61,935 bases of DNA from an uncultured Bacillota bacterium (GCA_949290085.1 CASEQH010000031.1:1-61935); one strand, 5' to 3'. Positions 48,849 to 57,452 are shown, numbered from the stretch's first letter. Notes: generated from the letters alone by a model not told the origin. Numbers and translations are program-made.

Positions 48849-48925
48849 GGCGAGGTAGCTTAGTTGGCTAGAGCGCTCGGTTCATACCCGGGAGGTCGTG
48901 GGTTCGAGTCCCACCCTCGCTACCA
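48849..48925 (+). tRNA. tRNA-Met (CAT), elongator
   Basis: GGCGAGG/CCTCGCT acceptor with G.U at 1:72, anticodon loop TTCATAC, CCA encoded. The overall sequence follows the Bacillus elongator tRNA-Met pattern. Confidence 0.9.
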
Positions 48926-48929
48926 GATT

Positions 48930-49006
48930 GGACCCTTAGCTCAGTTGGTCAGAGCTACCGGCTCATAACCGGTTGGTCGTAGGTTCGAGTCCTACAGGGT
49001 CCACCA
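48930..49006 (+). tRNA. tRNA-Ile2 (CAT, lysidine type)
   Basis: GGACCCT/AGGGTCC acceptor, ACCGG CTCATAA CCGGT anticodon arm, CCA encoded. It closely resembles the Bacillus CAU tRNA that TilS converts to read AUA. The Ile identity is inferred; tRNA-Met is the alternative. Confidence 0.8.
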
Positions 49007-49022
49007 ACTTTATAAAACTTAT

Positions 49023-49113
49023 GGAGGAATACCCAAGTGGCTGAAGGGTCCGGTCTTGAAAACCGGTAGGTCGGGAAACCGGCGCCTGGGTTCGAATCCC
49101 AGTTCCTCCGCCA
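49023..49113 (+). tRNA. tRNA-Ser (TGA)
   Basis: GGAGGAA/TTCCTCC acceptor, anticodon loop CTTGAAA with TGA, class II variable arm, CTGGG/CCCAG T-stem, CCA encoded. Confidence 0.97.
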
Positions 49114-49159
49114 TTTACAAAAGACTTATATAATGCTAGAATATATAAGCAAATAACAT

Positions 49160-49237
49160 CGCGAGGTAGAGCAGTCTGGTTAGCTCGTCGGGCTCATAAC
49201 CCGGAGGTCGTTGGTTCAAATCCTTCCCTCGCAACCA
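49160..49237 (+). tRNA. Initiator tRNA-fMet (CAT) with mismatched T-stem
   Basis: The C1.A72 mismatch (CGCGAGG/CCTCGCA) and the three G-C pairs of the anticodon stem (TCGGG CTCATAA CCCGG) identify the initiator. CCA is encoded. The T-stem GTTGG/CCTTC carries T.T mismatches at 50:64 and 51:63, and the D-loop is one base longer than in the Bacillus initiator. Confidence 0.92.
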
Positions 49238-49239
49238 AT

Positions 49240-49315
49240 GGTTCTGTAGCTCAGTCGGTAGAGCATCGGACTGAAAATCCGTGTGTCGCCAGTTCAATTC
49301 TGGCCGGAACCACCA
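49240..49315 (+). tRNA. tRNA-Phe (GAA)
   Basis: GGTTCTG/CGGAACC acceptor, anticodon loop CTGAAAA with GAA, GCCAG/CTGGC T-stem, CCA encoded. Last gene of the array. Confidence 0.96.
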
Positions 49316-49325
49316 TTTGAAAATT

Positions 49326-49351
49326 AAGAGTTAACTGCTAACTCTTTTTTA
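49326..49351 (+). terminator. Terminator of the tRNA array
   Basis: AAGAGTTA ACTGC TAACTCTT hairpin followed by TTTT on the plus strand, 10 bases after tRNA-Phe. Confidence 0.88.
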
Positions 49352-49359
49352 TTTAAAGA

Positions 49360-49394
49360 CAAAGGTGAACTTAATTATCAGTTCACCTTTTTAA
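49360..49394 (-). terminator. Hairpin terminator after the phosphoesterase gene, usable in both directions
   Basis: AAAGGTGAACT / AGTTCACCTTT inverted repeat. T-rich sequence follows on both strands (TTTGTCTTTAA on minus, TTTTTAAAT on plus), so it can also back up the tRNA terminator. Confidence 0.75.
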
Positions 49395-50125
49395 ATATAA
49401 TATTCCCTTTTATCTTCCAATCTTATACAGCCCAATTTATAACCAAAGACCTTACCACAATCGATAAAGATCCTCTTTGGTATATTGATTATCTCGGCGT
49501 TATTGCCCTTAACTACAGCCTCTTTAAGTATTTCTTCATTATAAATTTCTTTATCATAATCCTTTAATAAGATAGCTTTTTCAATATAGGGAACTAGTGC
49601 CTTAGTTGGCATATGCCCCATAACTAAAGTCTTGTCTTGATATCCCTTTTCAAAGTAGGGCCCTCTAAACCACAATACATCTTCTACTTCGCATTCTTCT
49701 ATATTTTGATGGTAATTGGTATTGATGCCACCATGGACCAAAAGAAATTTTTCACCATTTACTTCAAGCTCTTGATATATTCTTAAACTCTTAAGATAAT
49801 CGACTAATGATATAAAATCATTATCACTAAGTTTCAAACATTCCCTGAATGTCGTATCTCCTCCATTATGTTTCCACAGAGAAGACATAAATCTTTTGGC
49901 AGGATTATTAATTAAGCTATCAAAAGCCATCAATTCATGATTGCCCATCAAAAGATTAATATTTGACCTATGGCGAATATAATCAATTATCTCAAGGGAT
50001 TTATCACCTCTATCGATGACATCGCCAATGATATATAATACATCTTCATCGCTAAAGCAAATGAGTTCCAAGAGTTTCAAGAAATCATCGAAGCAACCAT
50101 GAATATCACTAATACAATAATGCAT
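49391..50125 (-). CDS. Calcineurin-type metallophosphoesterase
   Basis: The 244-residue enzyme has the motifs SDIHGCFDDF, GDVIDRGDKS, MGNHE, VHGGINT and MGHMPT, which bind two metals. It resembles PrpE/ApaH-type Ser/Thr protein phosphatases or dinucleoside-tetraphosphate hydrolases; substrate cannot be decided. It starts adjacent to the divIB stop and closes the murG-murB-divIB operon. Confidence 0.88.
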   Translation of the reverse strand: MHYCISDIHGCFDDFLKLLELICFSDEDVLYIIGDVIDRGDKSLEIIDYIRHRSNINLLMGNHELMAFDSLINNPAKRFMSSLWKHNGGDTTFRECLKLSDNDFISLVDYLKSLRIYQELEVNGEKFLLVHGGINTNYHQNIEECEVEDVLWFRGPYFEKGYQDKTLVMGHMPTKALVPYIEKAILLKDYDKEIYNEEILKEAVVKGNNAEIINIPKRIFIDCGKVFGYKLGCIRLEDKREYYI

Positions 50126-50949
50126 TAAGATACCTCTTCTTGAATATCATCTTCTTCTGTCTGTACTTCGCTTTCACTAGACCATGGACAAGCAGAACTA
50201 TAACCACTATTAGTAACTTCATCAAGATAGATACAATAACCTGGAGTATTAGAAATACTAGAGACAACCGTATAATACTGATTTAAAAGATTTAAACCAT
50301 AGGATGATACAAAGACATAGTTACCATCTTTCATAATCACTTCTAACATATTTTCGTCATAGGAAAAAGGATAACGATGAATCTCTGATATCTGATTTAA
50401 TAAATCTTGGTCTAAATCATTAAATCCCTTGATTATCTCTTCTAGTTGTTCACTAGTAAAGCCTTCTATTAAAGGAACATTGCTTAGCAGATGAATATTA
50501 CTATCATCAATTAAAATGCAACTATTATCTTCTAATAAATAATAAGCTTCACCATTTTCATTGATATAACCAAGTATCTTCTTTTCAATGACGTTTACCT
50601 TTACAAGACGATAAGATTCAAGACTCACATCAACCGATTTAATCAAAGGATTTTCTTTAATCTTATTTTCCACTCTATTAGGAAAGGTAAAGATAAAAAT
50701 AGAATTATTATCAATACCACTTAATTCCCTTATCTTTTCATCACTCAAGTAGATATTGCCATCAACACTAACCTTATACACTCTAGAAATATCCAAACAG
50801 AAATAAGTGGCAATAACTATAGCTAAACCGATAATTATTCCTAGAATAAAATAGCGGTGCTTGGTCCCATAGAACTTTTTCTTTAGATGACTGTCACCAC
50901 GTTTTTTATAAAAATAGCTACGTTTGATTATCTTTTCATTCTCTAGCAA
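50125..50949 (-). CDS. divIB: Cell-division protein DivIB/FtsQ
   Basis: The 274-residue protein has a basic cytosolic tail and one span (about residues 30-50, YFILGIIIGLAIVIATYF). The POTRA domain (YKVSVDGNIYLSDEKIRELSGI, FPNRVENKIKENPLIKSVDVS) and the beta domain follow. With DivIC and FtsL it regulates septal wall synthesis. It starts at TTG with GTGGAG eight bases before, overlapping murB by 7 bases. Confidence 0.92.
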   Translation of the reverse strand: MLENEKIIKRSYFYKKRGDSHLKKKFYGTKHRYFILGIIIGLAIVIATYFCLDISRVYKVSVDGNIYLSDEKIRELSGIDNNSIFIFTFPNRVENKIKENPLIKSVDVSLESYRLVKVNVIEKKILGYINENGEAYYLLEDNSCILIDDSNIHLLSNVPLIEGFTSEQLEEIIKGFNDLDQDLLNQISEIHRYPFSYDENMLEVIMKDGNYVFVSSYGLNLLNQYYTVVSSISNTPGYCIYLDEVTNSGYSSACPWSSESEVQTEEDDIQEEVS

Positions 50950-51842
50950 TTAAATAACTCCACTTCCATAATAAGGTCAATACCAAAATTATCTTTAACT
51001 TTTAATCTGATGAGATTGGTAGTTGAAATAAAATCATTAGCAGTTGCATTTTCAACATTTAGGATAAAGTTAGGATGTTTAGATGATACTTCTATCCCAT
51101 TGTAGCGATAACCTCTAAAACCACAGGCATCAATTAAACGCCACGCAAAGTCATTTTCAGGATTTCTAAAACAACTGCCTGCACTAGGTTTCTCTAGTGG
51201 TTGCGTAGCTCTTCTACGCTTTAAACGATCGGCAATTAAATCTTTGATGACATCAGATTTTTCTCTAGTCACCATAATACGACAAGCTAATATAATCCAA
51301 TCAGGATGTTTCTGAAAGATAGATGTTCGATAAGCATAGCCCAATTCATCCTTATTCATCCAGACAAATTCATCATCCTTTAAGACGAGAACCTGAGTGA
51401 CAATATCGCTCATCGATCTTTTATATGCCCCAGCATTCATATAGACTAATCCGCCCATAGTCCCAGGTATGCCACTGGCGAATTCTAATCCACTCAAACC
51501 CTGTGAAGCCATGACATTGGCAAGTCTAGGGGCCGTTACTCCAGCTTCGACATAGAGAGTATCATCATCTTCGAAATGATATTGATTTAAATGATCAAGA
51601 CGAATGACACAACCATCATAATCATCTTCGCCACAAATAATATTTGAGCCACGTCCTAATATTTTATAAGGAATGTCTTCTTCCTTTAAAAATTTAATGA
51701 TTAAAGTTAGACGATTCATATCATACGGTGAAACGAGGTAAGCTATCTTACCTCCCATCCTAATCGTCGTAATCTCTTTAAATCTCGCATCTGTTCTAAC
51801 ATCACCATGTGATGATAAAAAACTCAGTATTTCTCTACTCAT
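50943..51842 (-). CDS. murB: UDP-N-acetylenolpyruvoylglucosamine reductase
   Basis: The 299-residue FAD enzyme makes UDP-MurNAc. It has TTIRMGGKIAYLV, LGRGSNIICGEDDYDG and GLEFASGIPGTMGGLVYMNAGAY. The catalytic motif is GSCFRNP, with Cys where most enzymes have Ser or Val next to the Phe. The type II pattern fits Bacillota. The ATG overlaps the murG stop by four bases. Confidence 0.95.
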   Translation of the reverse strand: MSREILSFLSSHGDVRTDARFKEITTIRMGGKIAYLVSPYDMNRLTLIIKFLKEEDIPYKILGRGSNIICGEDDYDGCVIRLDHLNQYHFEDDDTLYVEAGVTAPRLANVMASQGLSGLEFASGIPGTMGGLVYMNAGAYKRSMSDIVTQVLVLKDDEFVWMNKDELGYAYRTSIFQKHPDWIILACRIMVTREKSDVIKDLIADRLKRRRATQPLEKPSAGSCFRNPENDFAWRLIDACGFRGYRYNGIEVSSKHPNFILNVENATANDFISTTNLIRLKVKDNFGIDLIMEVELFNC

Positions 51843-52897
51843 AAATTCTCTAACCTAGAAATAATATCTTCAACTACATTAGTATTCGCTTCTTTAAGGG
51901 CATTAAAAGCTAATTCTTGACGCAAAGCATCATCTTTCATACACATATCAATCTTCTCTAATAAGACTTTGGCACTTAAATCTTTCTCTTCTATCATGAG
52001 GGCAGCACCCTTATCAACCAAAGCCTTGGCATTATAAAATTGATGATTATTAGGAACATAGGGCGAAGGTATCAATATACTTGGCATGCCTATCGCAGTA
52101 ATTTCGGCCAAGGTAGTAGCTCCTGCTCTTGAAAGCAGAAGAGTTGATGTCTTCATCGCCTTTATACCATCAATGCGTTCTACAACTTTAATGTAGTCAT
52201 TACCATATTCTTTAGCTCTATCATAGTGCTTTGTTCCTGTCGCATAAAGAATCTGATAAGAACCATCAGTCAGTTTAAAGTAATCAAGAATTTGTTTCAT
52301 GACACTCTCAGAACCTAGAGAACCCATAAAGATAACCAGGGTCTTTTTATTTGGATCTAAGTCAAAAGTCTTTAAATATTCTTCGTCTTTAGGTGCCTTG
52401 ATTGCTACAGATGATTGGGGGTTACCAATTATTGTGAGGTTCTTATTTTTGAACTGTTTAAGATTTTCTTCATAGGAACCGATGACCAAATCAACTTTTT
52501 CATCCAAGAAGCGATTTGCCCTTCCGACATATGAATTCTGTTCATGAATTACAGTTTTAATCTTTAAAGCGCGAGCAGCTAATAAGACAGGAACTGAAAT
52601 ATAATTACCAAAACCAATCACGATATCGACATCATCTTCTTTTAATATCTTCTTAGCTTTAAAATAGCTGCTAACTAAAGATAGGGCACTTTTAACTTTT
52701 TGTAAAAAGCCACCTCTGGTAGTCTTCATATCTAAACCGATAAATCTAAAGCCACTAGTCGGTATGACTTCCTTCTCCATTCTATCATTGGCCCCGATAA
52801 AAAAGACATCGTGGCCCTTGTCTATACATTCTCTAGCCAGAGTTAAAGCGGGATAAATATGTCCTCCACTACCTCCGGCGACCATTACAATTTTCAT
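51839..52897 (-). CDS. murG: Lipid II synthase MurG (GT28 glycosyltransferase)
   Basis: The 352-residue membrane-associated enzyme adds GlcNAc to lipid I. It has VAGGSGGHIYPALTLA, GFGNYISVPVLLAA and the UDP-GlcNAc site LLSRAGATTLAEITAIGMPSILIP. First gene of the murG-murB-divIB group, an incomplete dcw cluster; mraY, murD and ftsZ are not here. Confidence 0.96.
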   Translation of the reverse strand: MKIVMVAGGSGGHIYPALTLARECIDKGHDVFFIGANDRMEKEVIPTSGFRFIGLDMKTTRGGFLQKVKSALSLVSSYFKAKKILKEDDVDIVIGFGNYISVPVLLAARALKIKTVIHEQNSYVGRANRFLDEKVDLVIGSYEENLKQFKNKNLTIIGNPQSSVAIKAPKDEEYLKTFDLDPNKKTLVIFMGSLGSESVMKQILDYFKLTDGSYQILYATGTKHYDRAKEYGNDYIKVVERIDGIKAMKTSTLLLSRAGATTLAEITAIGMPSILIPSPYVPNNHQFYNAKALVDKGAALMIEEKDLSAKVLLEKIDMCMKDDALRQELAFNALKEANTNVVEDIISRLENL

Positions 52898-52929
52898 GTT
52901 TTAATTCTACCATAAATTCAAAAGATATT

Positions 52930-53196
52930 TTATAAGTCAACATCCTTTTTAAGATCCGCTTCTATTCCCTCTTCAACTTTGAGGCCATATATCTTAAAAG
53001 GTATTTTTTCTCCTATTAAATAAGTTAAAAGAGGATCGATAACAATTAAAAATAAAATATTAATTATCCATTTAGGAGTCGAGCTCAGAGTAAACAATTC
53101 GATAAAAGAGCCAATTAAAATAAATTCCAAAATAAATAGAATTAAATATATAAGAATGATAGAAAATAAATAAGCTATCTTTTGTCTAAATCGCAT
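52930..53196 (-). CDS. Small membrane protein, unknown
   Basis: The 88-residue frame starts MRFRQKIAYLF and has two hydrophobic segments (FSIILIYLILFILEFILIGSF and WIINILFLIVIDPLLTYLI), then a charged tail. Its topology recalls RDD-like membrane fragments, but I recognise no family. There is no convincing ribosome site. A longer frame would overlap the dtxR-like gene start and is not preferred. Confidence 0.45.
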   Translation of the reverse strand: MRFRQKIAYLFSIILIYLILFILEFILIGSFIELFTLSSTPKWIINILFLIVIDPLLTYLIGEKIPFKIYGLKVEEGIEADLKKDVDL

Positions 53197-53259
53197 ATAT
53201 AAATAATACTTAAAGGCATTAAATATATCAATACGTTTAAAACATGTTAAAATTGAAGT

Positions 53260-53634
53260 ATGAATAAAGCGGAAACAAGGCAAAACTATCTAGAAGCTAT
53301 CTATATCATTTTTAAACAAAAGGGATATGTCAGAGCGATAGATATCGCTGAATACTTAGGCTTTTCTCGACCTACAGTATCTATCGCCATCAGGCAATTT
53401 AAAGAAGAAGGCTATATTGATGCGACAACTAATGAAATAAAACTGAGTGAAAAAGGAATAATGGAAGCTAAAAAGATGTATGAGCGACACGAACTAATCG
53501 CTGATATCTTGATGAAACTCGGCGTAGAAAAAGATATAGCATATCAAGATTCCTGTTTGATTGAACATGATTTGAGTGATGAAAGTTTTGCCGCTATTAA
53601 AAATTTCTACAACAAGATGAAGGAGACATTATGA
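53260..53634 (+). CDS. DtxR/MntR-family metal-dependent repressor-like protein
   Basis: The 124-residue protein has the winged HTH (NYLEAIYIIFKQKGYVRAIDIAEYLGFSRPTVSIAIRQ) and the dimerisation/metal segment (ERHELIADIL...YQDSCLIEHDLSDE). Likely ligands are His of ERHE, then Cys, Glu and His in CxxEH. That resembles DtxR, where Cys102-Glu105-His106 bind iron, more than MntR, which has Glu in place of Cys. The first ligand position (Asp8/Met10) is Asn. No SH3 domain is present. It overlaps the GatZ-like gene by four bases, an unusual partner for a metal regulator. Confidence 0.85.
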   Translation: MNKAETRQNYLEAIYIIFKQKGYVRAIDIAEYLGFSRPTVSIAIRQFKEEGYIDATTNEIKLSEKGIMEAKKMYERHELIADILMKLGVEKDIAYQDSCLIEHDLSDESFAAIKNFYNKMKETL

Positions 53635-54944
53635 AAACAAACCCTTTAAAAAAATTAGTCACGGCACAAAAAAGTGGTAAGGCCCTTGGTATCTACTCTG
53701 CTTGTAGCGCCAACAGATTCGTTATTAAAGCAGTAATCAGAAAAGCAATTGAAGATAATTCCTGTGCCCTAATTGAAAGTACAGCGAATCAATGTGACCA
53801 ATTTGGTGGCTATACCGGCATGAAGCCCCAAGACTTCAAAGATTATGTCTATGCGATAGCTAAAGAGGAAGGTATAGACACTTCTAGAATATTCCTAGGT
53901 GGTGACCATTTAGGCCCACTAACTTGGACTCATTTAAGTGAAGAAGAAGCGATGAAAAATGCCGAAGATTTGATTCGTGCTTACGTATTGGCTGGCTTTA
54001 GTAAAATTCATATCGATACTAGTATGAAAGTAGCTAGCGATGATGTGAGTACCCGTCTATCTGATGAGACTATCGCCGCTCGCGGTGTTCGTTTAGCTAA
54101 AGTAGCTCAAGAGGCTTTTGAAGAATATGCTGCTGCGCACGAAGATGCATATGAACCAGTCTATATCGTCGGAAGTGAAGTACCTATTCCTGGTGGTTCA
54201 ACTAGTGCAGTAGATACTGGAGTTCAAGTAACTAAAGTTGAAGATTTTAAAAATACGGTCGCTACTTTTGAAAATGCTTTTATGGATGCGGGTTTGTCTA
54301 AAGCTTGGGAAAGAGTTATAGCCATTGTCGTTCAACCAGGAGTTGAAGAAAAAGATTCTGGTTGCACTGAATATGATAGAACTAAAGCTGTAGATTTATG
54401 TAAAGCTATCAAAGAATATCCTAATCTAATATTTGAAGGTCATTCTACTGACTATCAGACTAAGATTAAATTAAGAGAATTAGTCGAAGATGGAATTGGC
54501 ATTTTAAAGGTTGGACCTGCTCTAAGCTTTGCTGCTAGAGAAGGATTATACGCTTTAGCTTATGCTGAAAAGGAAGCAATAGAAGCTTCTAAACAAAGCA
54601 ATTTCATCGAAGTATTAGATAATGCCATGTTAGAAAGTGATAAAAATTGGAAGAAGCACTACCATGGAAGTGAAAAAGAAATAGCTTTTAAACGCAAGTG
54701 GTCATTCTCAGATCGCTCTAGATATTATATGCAAACTAAAAATGTTGAAGCCGCCATCGCTAAACTAATGGACAACTTCAAAGATGGTGTTCCATTAAAT
54801 CTCTTAAGCCAATTCATGCCTATGCAATATACTAAAGTTAGAGAAGGCTTATTAGTTAATGACCCTGAATTATTAGTAGAAGATCGCGTAGCTAATACTA
54901 TCGAAGAATATCTATATGCTACCCATCAAAAAGACTTATTCTAG
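53631..54944 (+). CDS. GatZ/KbaZ-family tagatose-bisphosphate aldolase subunit or tagatose epimerase-like enzyme
   Basis: The 437-residue TIM-barrel protein has the hallmarks of the GatZ/KbaZ family: GIYSACSANRFVIKAVI, LIESTANQCDQFGGYTGM, FLGGDHLGP, KIHIDTSMKVASD, FEGHSTDYQT and KVGPALSFAAREGLYAL. In enterobacteria the family stabilises the catalytic aldolase GatY/KbaY. Some stand-alone members act as ketose 4-epimerases or have been proposed as tagatose-6-phosphate kinases. No GatY/KbaY is in this window. Overlap with the DtxR-like gene suggests joint regulation. Metal-binding His and Asp in GGDHLGP and EGHSTDY are kept. Confidence 0.88.
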   Translation: MKTNPLKKLVTAQKSGKALGIYSACSANRFVIKAVIRKAIEDNSCALIESTANQCDQFGGYTGMKPQDFKDYVYAIAKEEGIDTSRIFLGGDHLGPLTWTHLSEEEAMKNAEDLIRAYVLAGFSKIHIDTSMKVASDDVSTRLSDETIAARGVRLAKVAQEAFEEYAAAHEDAYEPVYIVGSEVPIPGGSTSAVDTGVQVTKVEDFKNTVATFENAFMDAGLSKAWERVIAIVVQPGVEEKDSGCTEYDRTKAVDLCKAIKEYPNLIFEGHSTDYQTKIKLRELVEDGIGILKVGPALSFAAREGLYALAYAEKEAIEASKQSNFIEVLDNAMLESDKNWKKHYHGSEKEIAFKRKWSFSDRSRYYMQTKNVEAAIAKLMDNFKDGVPLNLLSQFMPMQYTKVREGLLVNDPELLVEDRVANTIEEYLYATHQKDLF

Positions 54945-54961
54945 TCATTAATCCTTAAAAA

Positions 54962-55013
54962 TAAAAAGGCAAATTTAATTCAAAAAACTTATATTTGCCT
55001 TTTATTATATTTA
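54962..55013. terminator. Bidirectional terminator between converging genes
   Basis: AAAAGGCAAAT and ATTTGCCTTTT arms with about 20 bases between, T-rich on both strands; it lies between GatZ-like (plus) and the TM-helical protein gene (minus). Confidence 0.7.
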
Positions 55014-55018
55014 GAAGC

Positions 55019-55675
55019 TTATTTCTTTTTCTTTTCTTCTTCCTTATGTTTCTTGGCGATTTGCTTATCTAATAGCTTCATGTGTTCTTTAGCCTTAGCT
55101 AAATATTCTTTAGCCATTTGGCTATCTCCCTTATTTTCATACATCTTAGATATCATAAATTCGTTGACACCCTTGTATGTATCTTCAAGGTCTTCTGTTT
55201 CGGCTATTATCTCATCTAAATACTGATATCCTTTTAAAATATAGGTATCGTAGACGATATTAGTCTCTTTTTTCATTTGCTCATTATCTAATCCTTGAAT
55301 GAGATCATGATATTTCTTAGCTTTGTCCTTATTTTCAGTTGAAATATAATAATTAAAGCCCTTCATATAGATATCTTCTTTTTGTTTATTATTCAACCTA
55401 CGTTTATCAAATACTTCAAAAGCAGCATCTATCTCTTTAGGTTTAGCCGAAACAATGGCTTTATTCAATTTAATATATTCAATCTGATAAGGAACAAATA
55501 AGAACCTGGTCATCTTATCTTCGATGATGCGATTAAAATTCTCATCATCATTATTCTCAATACAATTAATAATCTCTAAATATACTTTATTCTTTTTCTT
55601 ATTAACAAAATAAGGTACTACTAATGCAGCAATAAGAAAAAGAATAACTAATATAATCAAACTAGGTGAAGGCAT
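55019..55675 (-). CDS. Membrane-anchored helical repeat protein, unknown
   Basis: The 218-residue protein has one N-terminal span (LIILVILFLIAALVVPYFV) and then helical pairs with TPR-like spacing (FEVFDKRRLNNKQKEDIYMKGFNYYISTENKDKAKKYHDLI; YENKGDSQMAKEYLAKAKEH). It ends in a Lys/Glu-rich tail. No enzyme motif is seen; a scaffold role is likely. It is monocistronic, between two terminators. Confidence 0.65.
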   Translation of the reverse strand: MPSPSLIILVILFLIAALVVPYFVNKKKNKVYLEIINCIENNDDENFNRIIEDKMTRFLFVPYQIEYIKLNKAIVSAKPKEIDAAFEVFDKRRLNNKQKEDIYMKGFNYYISTENKDKAKKYHDLIQGLDNEQMKKETNIVYDTYILKGYQYLDEIIAETEDLEDTYKGVNEFMISKMYENKGDSQMAKEYLAKAKEHMKLLDKQIAKKHKEEEKKKK

Positions 55676-55723
55676 ATCATTAAACTCCTTTTTAATTATT
55701 ATAACATTACACGCCTTAAACTA

Positions 55724-55755
55724 AGAAAGGGAATGCATAAGAGCACTCCCTTTAG
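55724..55755 (-). terminator. Terminator of the PTS operon
   Basis: AAAGGGAGTGC TCTTAT GCATTCCCTTT hairpin followed by CTTAGTTT on the minus strand. Confidence 0.7.
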
Positions 55756-55786
55756 AAATAGCAACAATACTAATGTATTATATCTA

Positions 55787-56662
55787 TTATGCGTGCCAAG
55801 GAACTGGAACTAATGAATCATATGTTCCTGCAGCTCCGCCGAAGATACCGAAGATACAACCAACAATACCGATTACAAGAAGCAATAGAATACATTTAGT
55901 TGCAGACCAGTTCTTCTTCTTAATTAACCAGTAACAAAGCATAGTCACTGCTAATGATAATAATCCAGGAAGGATATTATCTAACATTTGTTGAAGGTTA
56001 ATTACTGATTCACCATTTGGAATTTCCATACCTAATGAAACGTTAGCGTAGTTACAAGTTAATGCACCAACGATGAAGATACCTAACATAGATGCAGCAC
56101 GAGTAAATTCTTTTGCATTCTTAGTTAGTACACCGATAGCACTTGTACCTAAACGGTAAGACCAATTCATTAGGAAGTAACGTAATGCCATTTGGAAACC
56201 AAAGATAACTACAAAGTATAAGATTACACCAAGTATATTCTTATCAATAGCCATTGTAGCTGTAATACCTGCTACGATTGGATATAAAGCGAACCAGAAA
56301 ATTGCGTCACCAATACCGCCAAGAGGACCCATAGCTGCAACACGTACAGAACGGATAGTCTGGATATCAGCTTTTTGTTGTTCAAGCGATAATACAATAC
56401 CCATAACGAATGTTACTAAGAATGGGTGAGTATTAAAGAAGTCAAGGTTGTGAGACATTGAAGCACTTAAGTCTTCTTTGTTAGTGTGAATTTTTTCTAG
56501 GCCTGGAAGTATAGACCATAACCAACCGCCAGCTTGCATTCTTTCATAGTTGAATGAAGCTTGAAGCATGGTTGATCTCCAAACCATTTTACTGATAGTC
56601 TTTTTGTCTAAAGGTTTAGCAGGAGTAAGATCCTTATAAGTAGTCATTGTACTAGATTCCAT
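55787..56662 (-). CDS. PTS mannose-family component IID
   Basis: The 291-residue subunit has the typical IID start (TISKMVWRSTMLQASFNYERMQAGGWLWSILPGL), FFNTHPFLVTFVMGI, MGPLGGIGDAIFWF and a hydrophobic C-terminus. With IIC it forms the sugar channel. The ATG at 56660-56662 follows GGAGGT by seven bases and overlaps IIC by 11; a longer start exists but lacks a site. Subfamily features resemble AgaD/AgaE. Confidence 0.93.
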   Translation of the reverse strand: MESSTMTTYKDLTPAKPLDKKTISKMVWRSTMLQASFNYERMQAGGWLWSILPGLEKIHTNKEDLSASMSHNLDFFNTHPFLVTFVMGIVLSLEQQKADIQTIRSVRVAAMGPLGGIGDAIFWFALYPIVAGITATMAIDKNILGVILYFVVIFGFQMALRYFLMNWSYRLGTSAIGVLTKNAKEFTRAASMLGIFIVGALTCNYANVSLGMEIPNGESVINLQQMLDNILPGLLSLAVTMLCYWLIKKKNWSATKCILLLLVIGIVGCIFGIFGGAAGTYDSLVPVPWHA

Positions 56663-57452
56663 CACCCATACCTCCATTTCCAGAGCCAACAAGATTCTTT
56701 AGCTTGATATTCATAGTGAAATCGTAAATTGCAATTGCGATACCAACAAAAGCAATTAGAATCAAAGCAGAAGATTTTGTTGCATCGATATTACCGAATA
56801 ATGCTGCTGCAGCGAAACCTGCAAGGTAGATACCCCAGAATTCGTTAGACATCATAATCTTCAATAATACAGCGAAACCTACATTACGCATCATACCACC
56901 AGCGGCACCTAAACCACCCATGATCCATGAGAAGTTTTCATTAATGTTTTCAAGAACTGGAACCATTAATTCACCACCGACATAAGCGACAACTGCCATT
57001 AAAGCAAATAATGAACCTAGAATTGCACAAGAGATAACATTAACTTGTGTGATACCGGCAGGGTTTGCTTCAGCTGCAGCTTTATCTGCCTTAGGCATTA
57101 AAGTTGACATAACTGTGAATGTCAATGTTACAGCGTATTGGCCGAACAATGAGAAGATAACTGCTGTACCAAGAGCTGCATCTACGCCCATCTCGCTTCT
57201 AACAGCGAATACCATGGCAACAACTGCACCTAGTACAACGTTTGGTGGTTGAGCGCCACCGACAGGCATGTTACCGACCATCATCAATTCGTAAGTACCA
57301 CCAACTACTAGACCAGTCTCAACATCACCTAGTACAAGACCGATGAGTGGACAAGCTACCATTGGACGATACAAAACTTCAGTTAATGAAAATTGGTCAA
57401 TAGCAAGGATAAATGTTACGATTGCTAATAAAACAATTTGAATTACATCCAT
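56652..57452 (-). CDS. PTS mannose-family component IIC
   Basis: The 266-residue multispan protein shows VLYRPMVACPLIGLVLGDVETGLVVGGTYELMMVG and GAQPPNVVLGAVVAMVFAV, typical of IIC of the mannose/N-acetylgalactosamine (AgaC/AgaW) group. It translocates the sugar while IIB phosphorylates it. Confidence 0.93.
   Translation of the reverse strand: MDVIQIVLLAIVTFILAIDQFSLTEVLYRPMVACPLIGLVLGDVETGLVVGGTYELMMVGNMPVGGAQPPNVVLGAVVAMVFAVRSEMGVDAALGTAVIFSLFGQYAVTLTFTVMSTLMPKADKAAAEANPAGITQVNVISCAILGSLFALMAVVAYVGGELMVPVLENINENFSWIMGGLGAAGGMMRNVGFAVLLKIMMSNEFWGIYLAGFAAAALFGNIDATKSSALILIAFVGIAIAIYDFTMNIKLKNLVGSGNGGMGDGI

Noticed and set aside
53197-53283. N-terminal extension of the small membrane protein
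   Set aside because: It would overlap the start of the dtxR-like gene and its promoter on the other strand and has no ribosome site.
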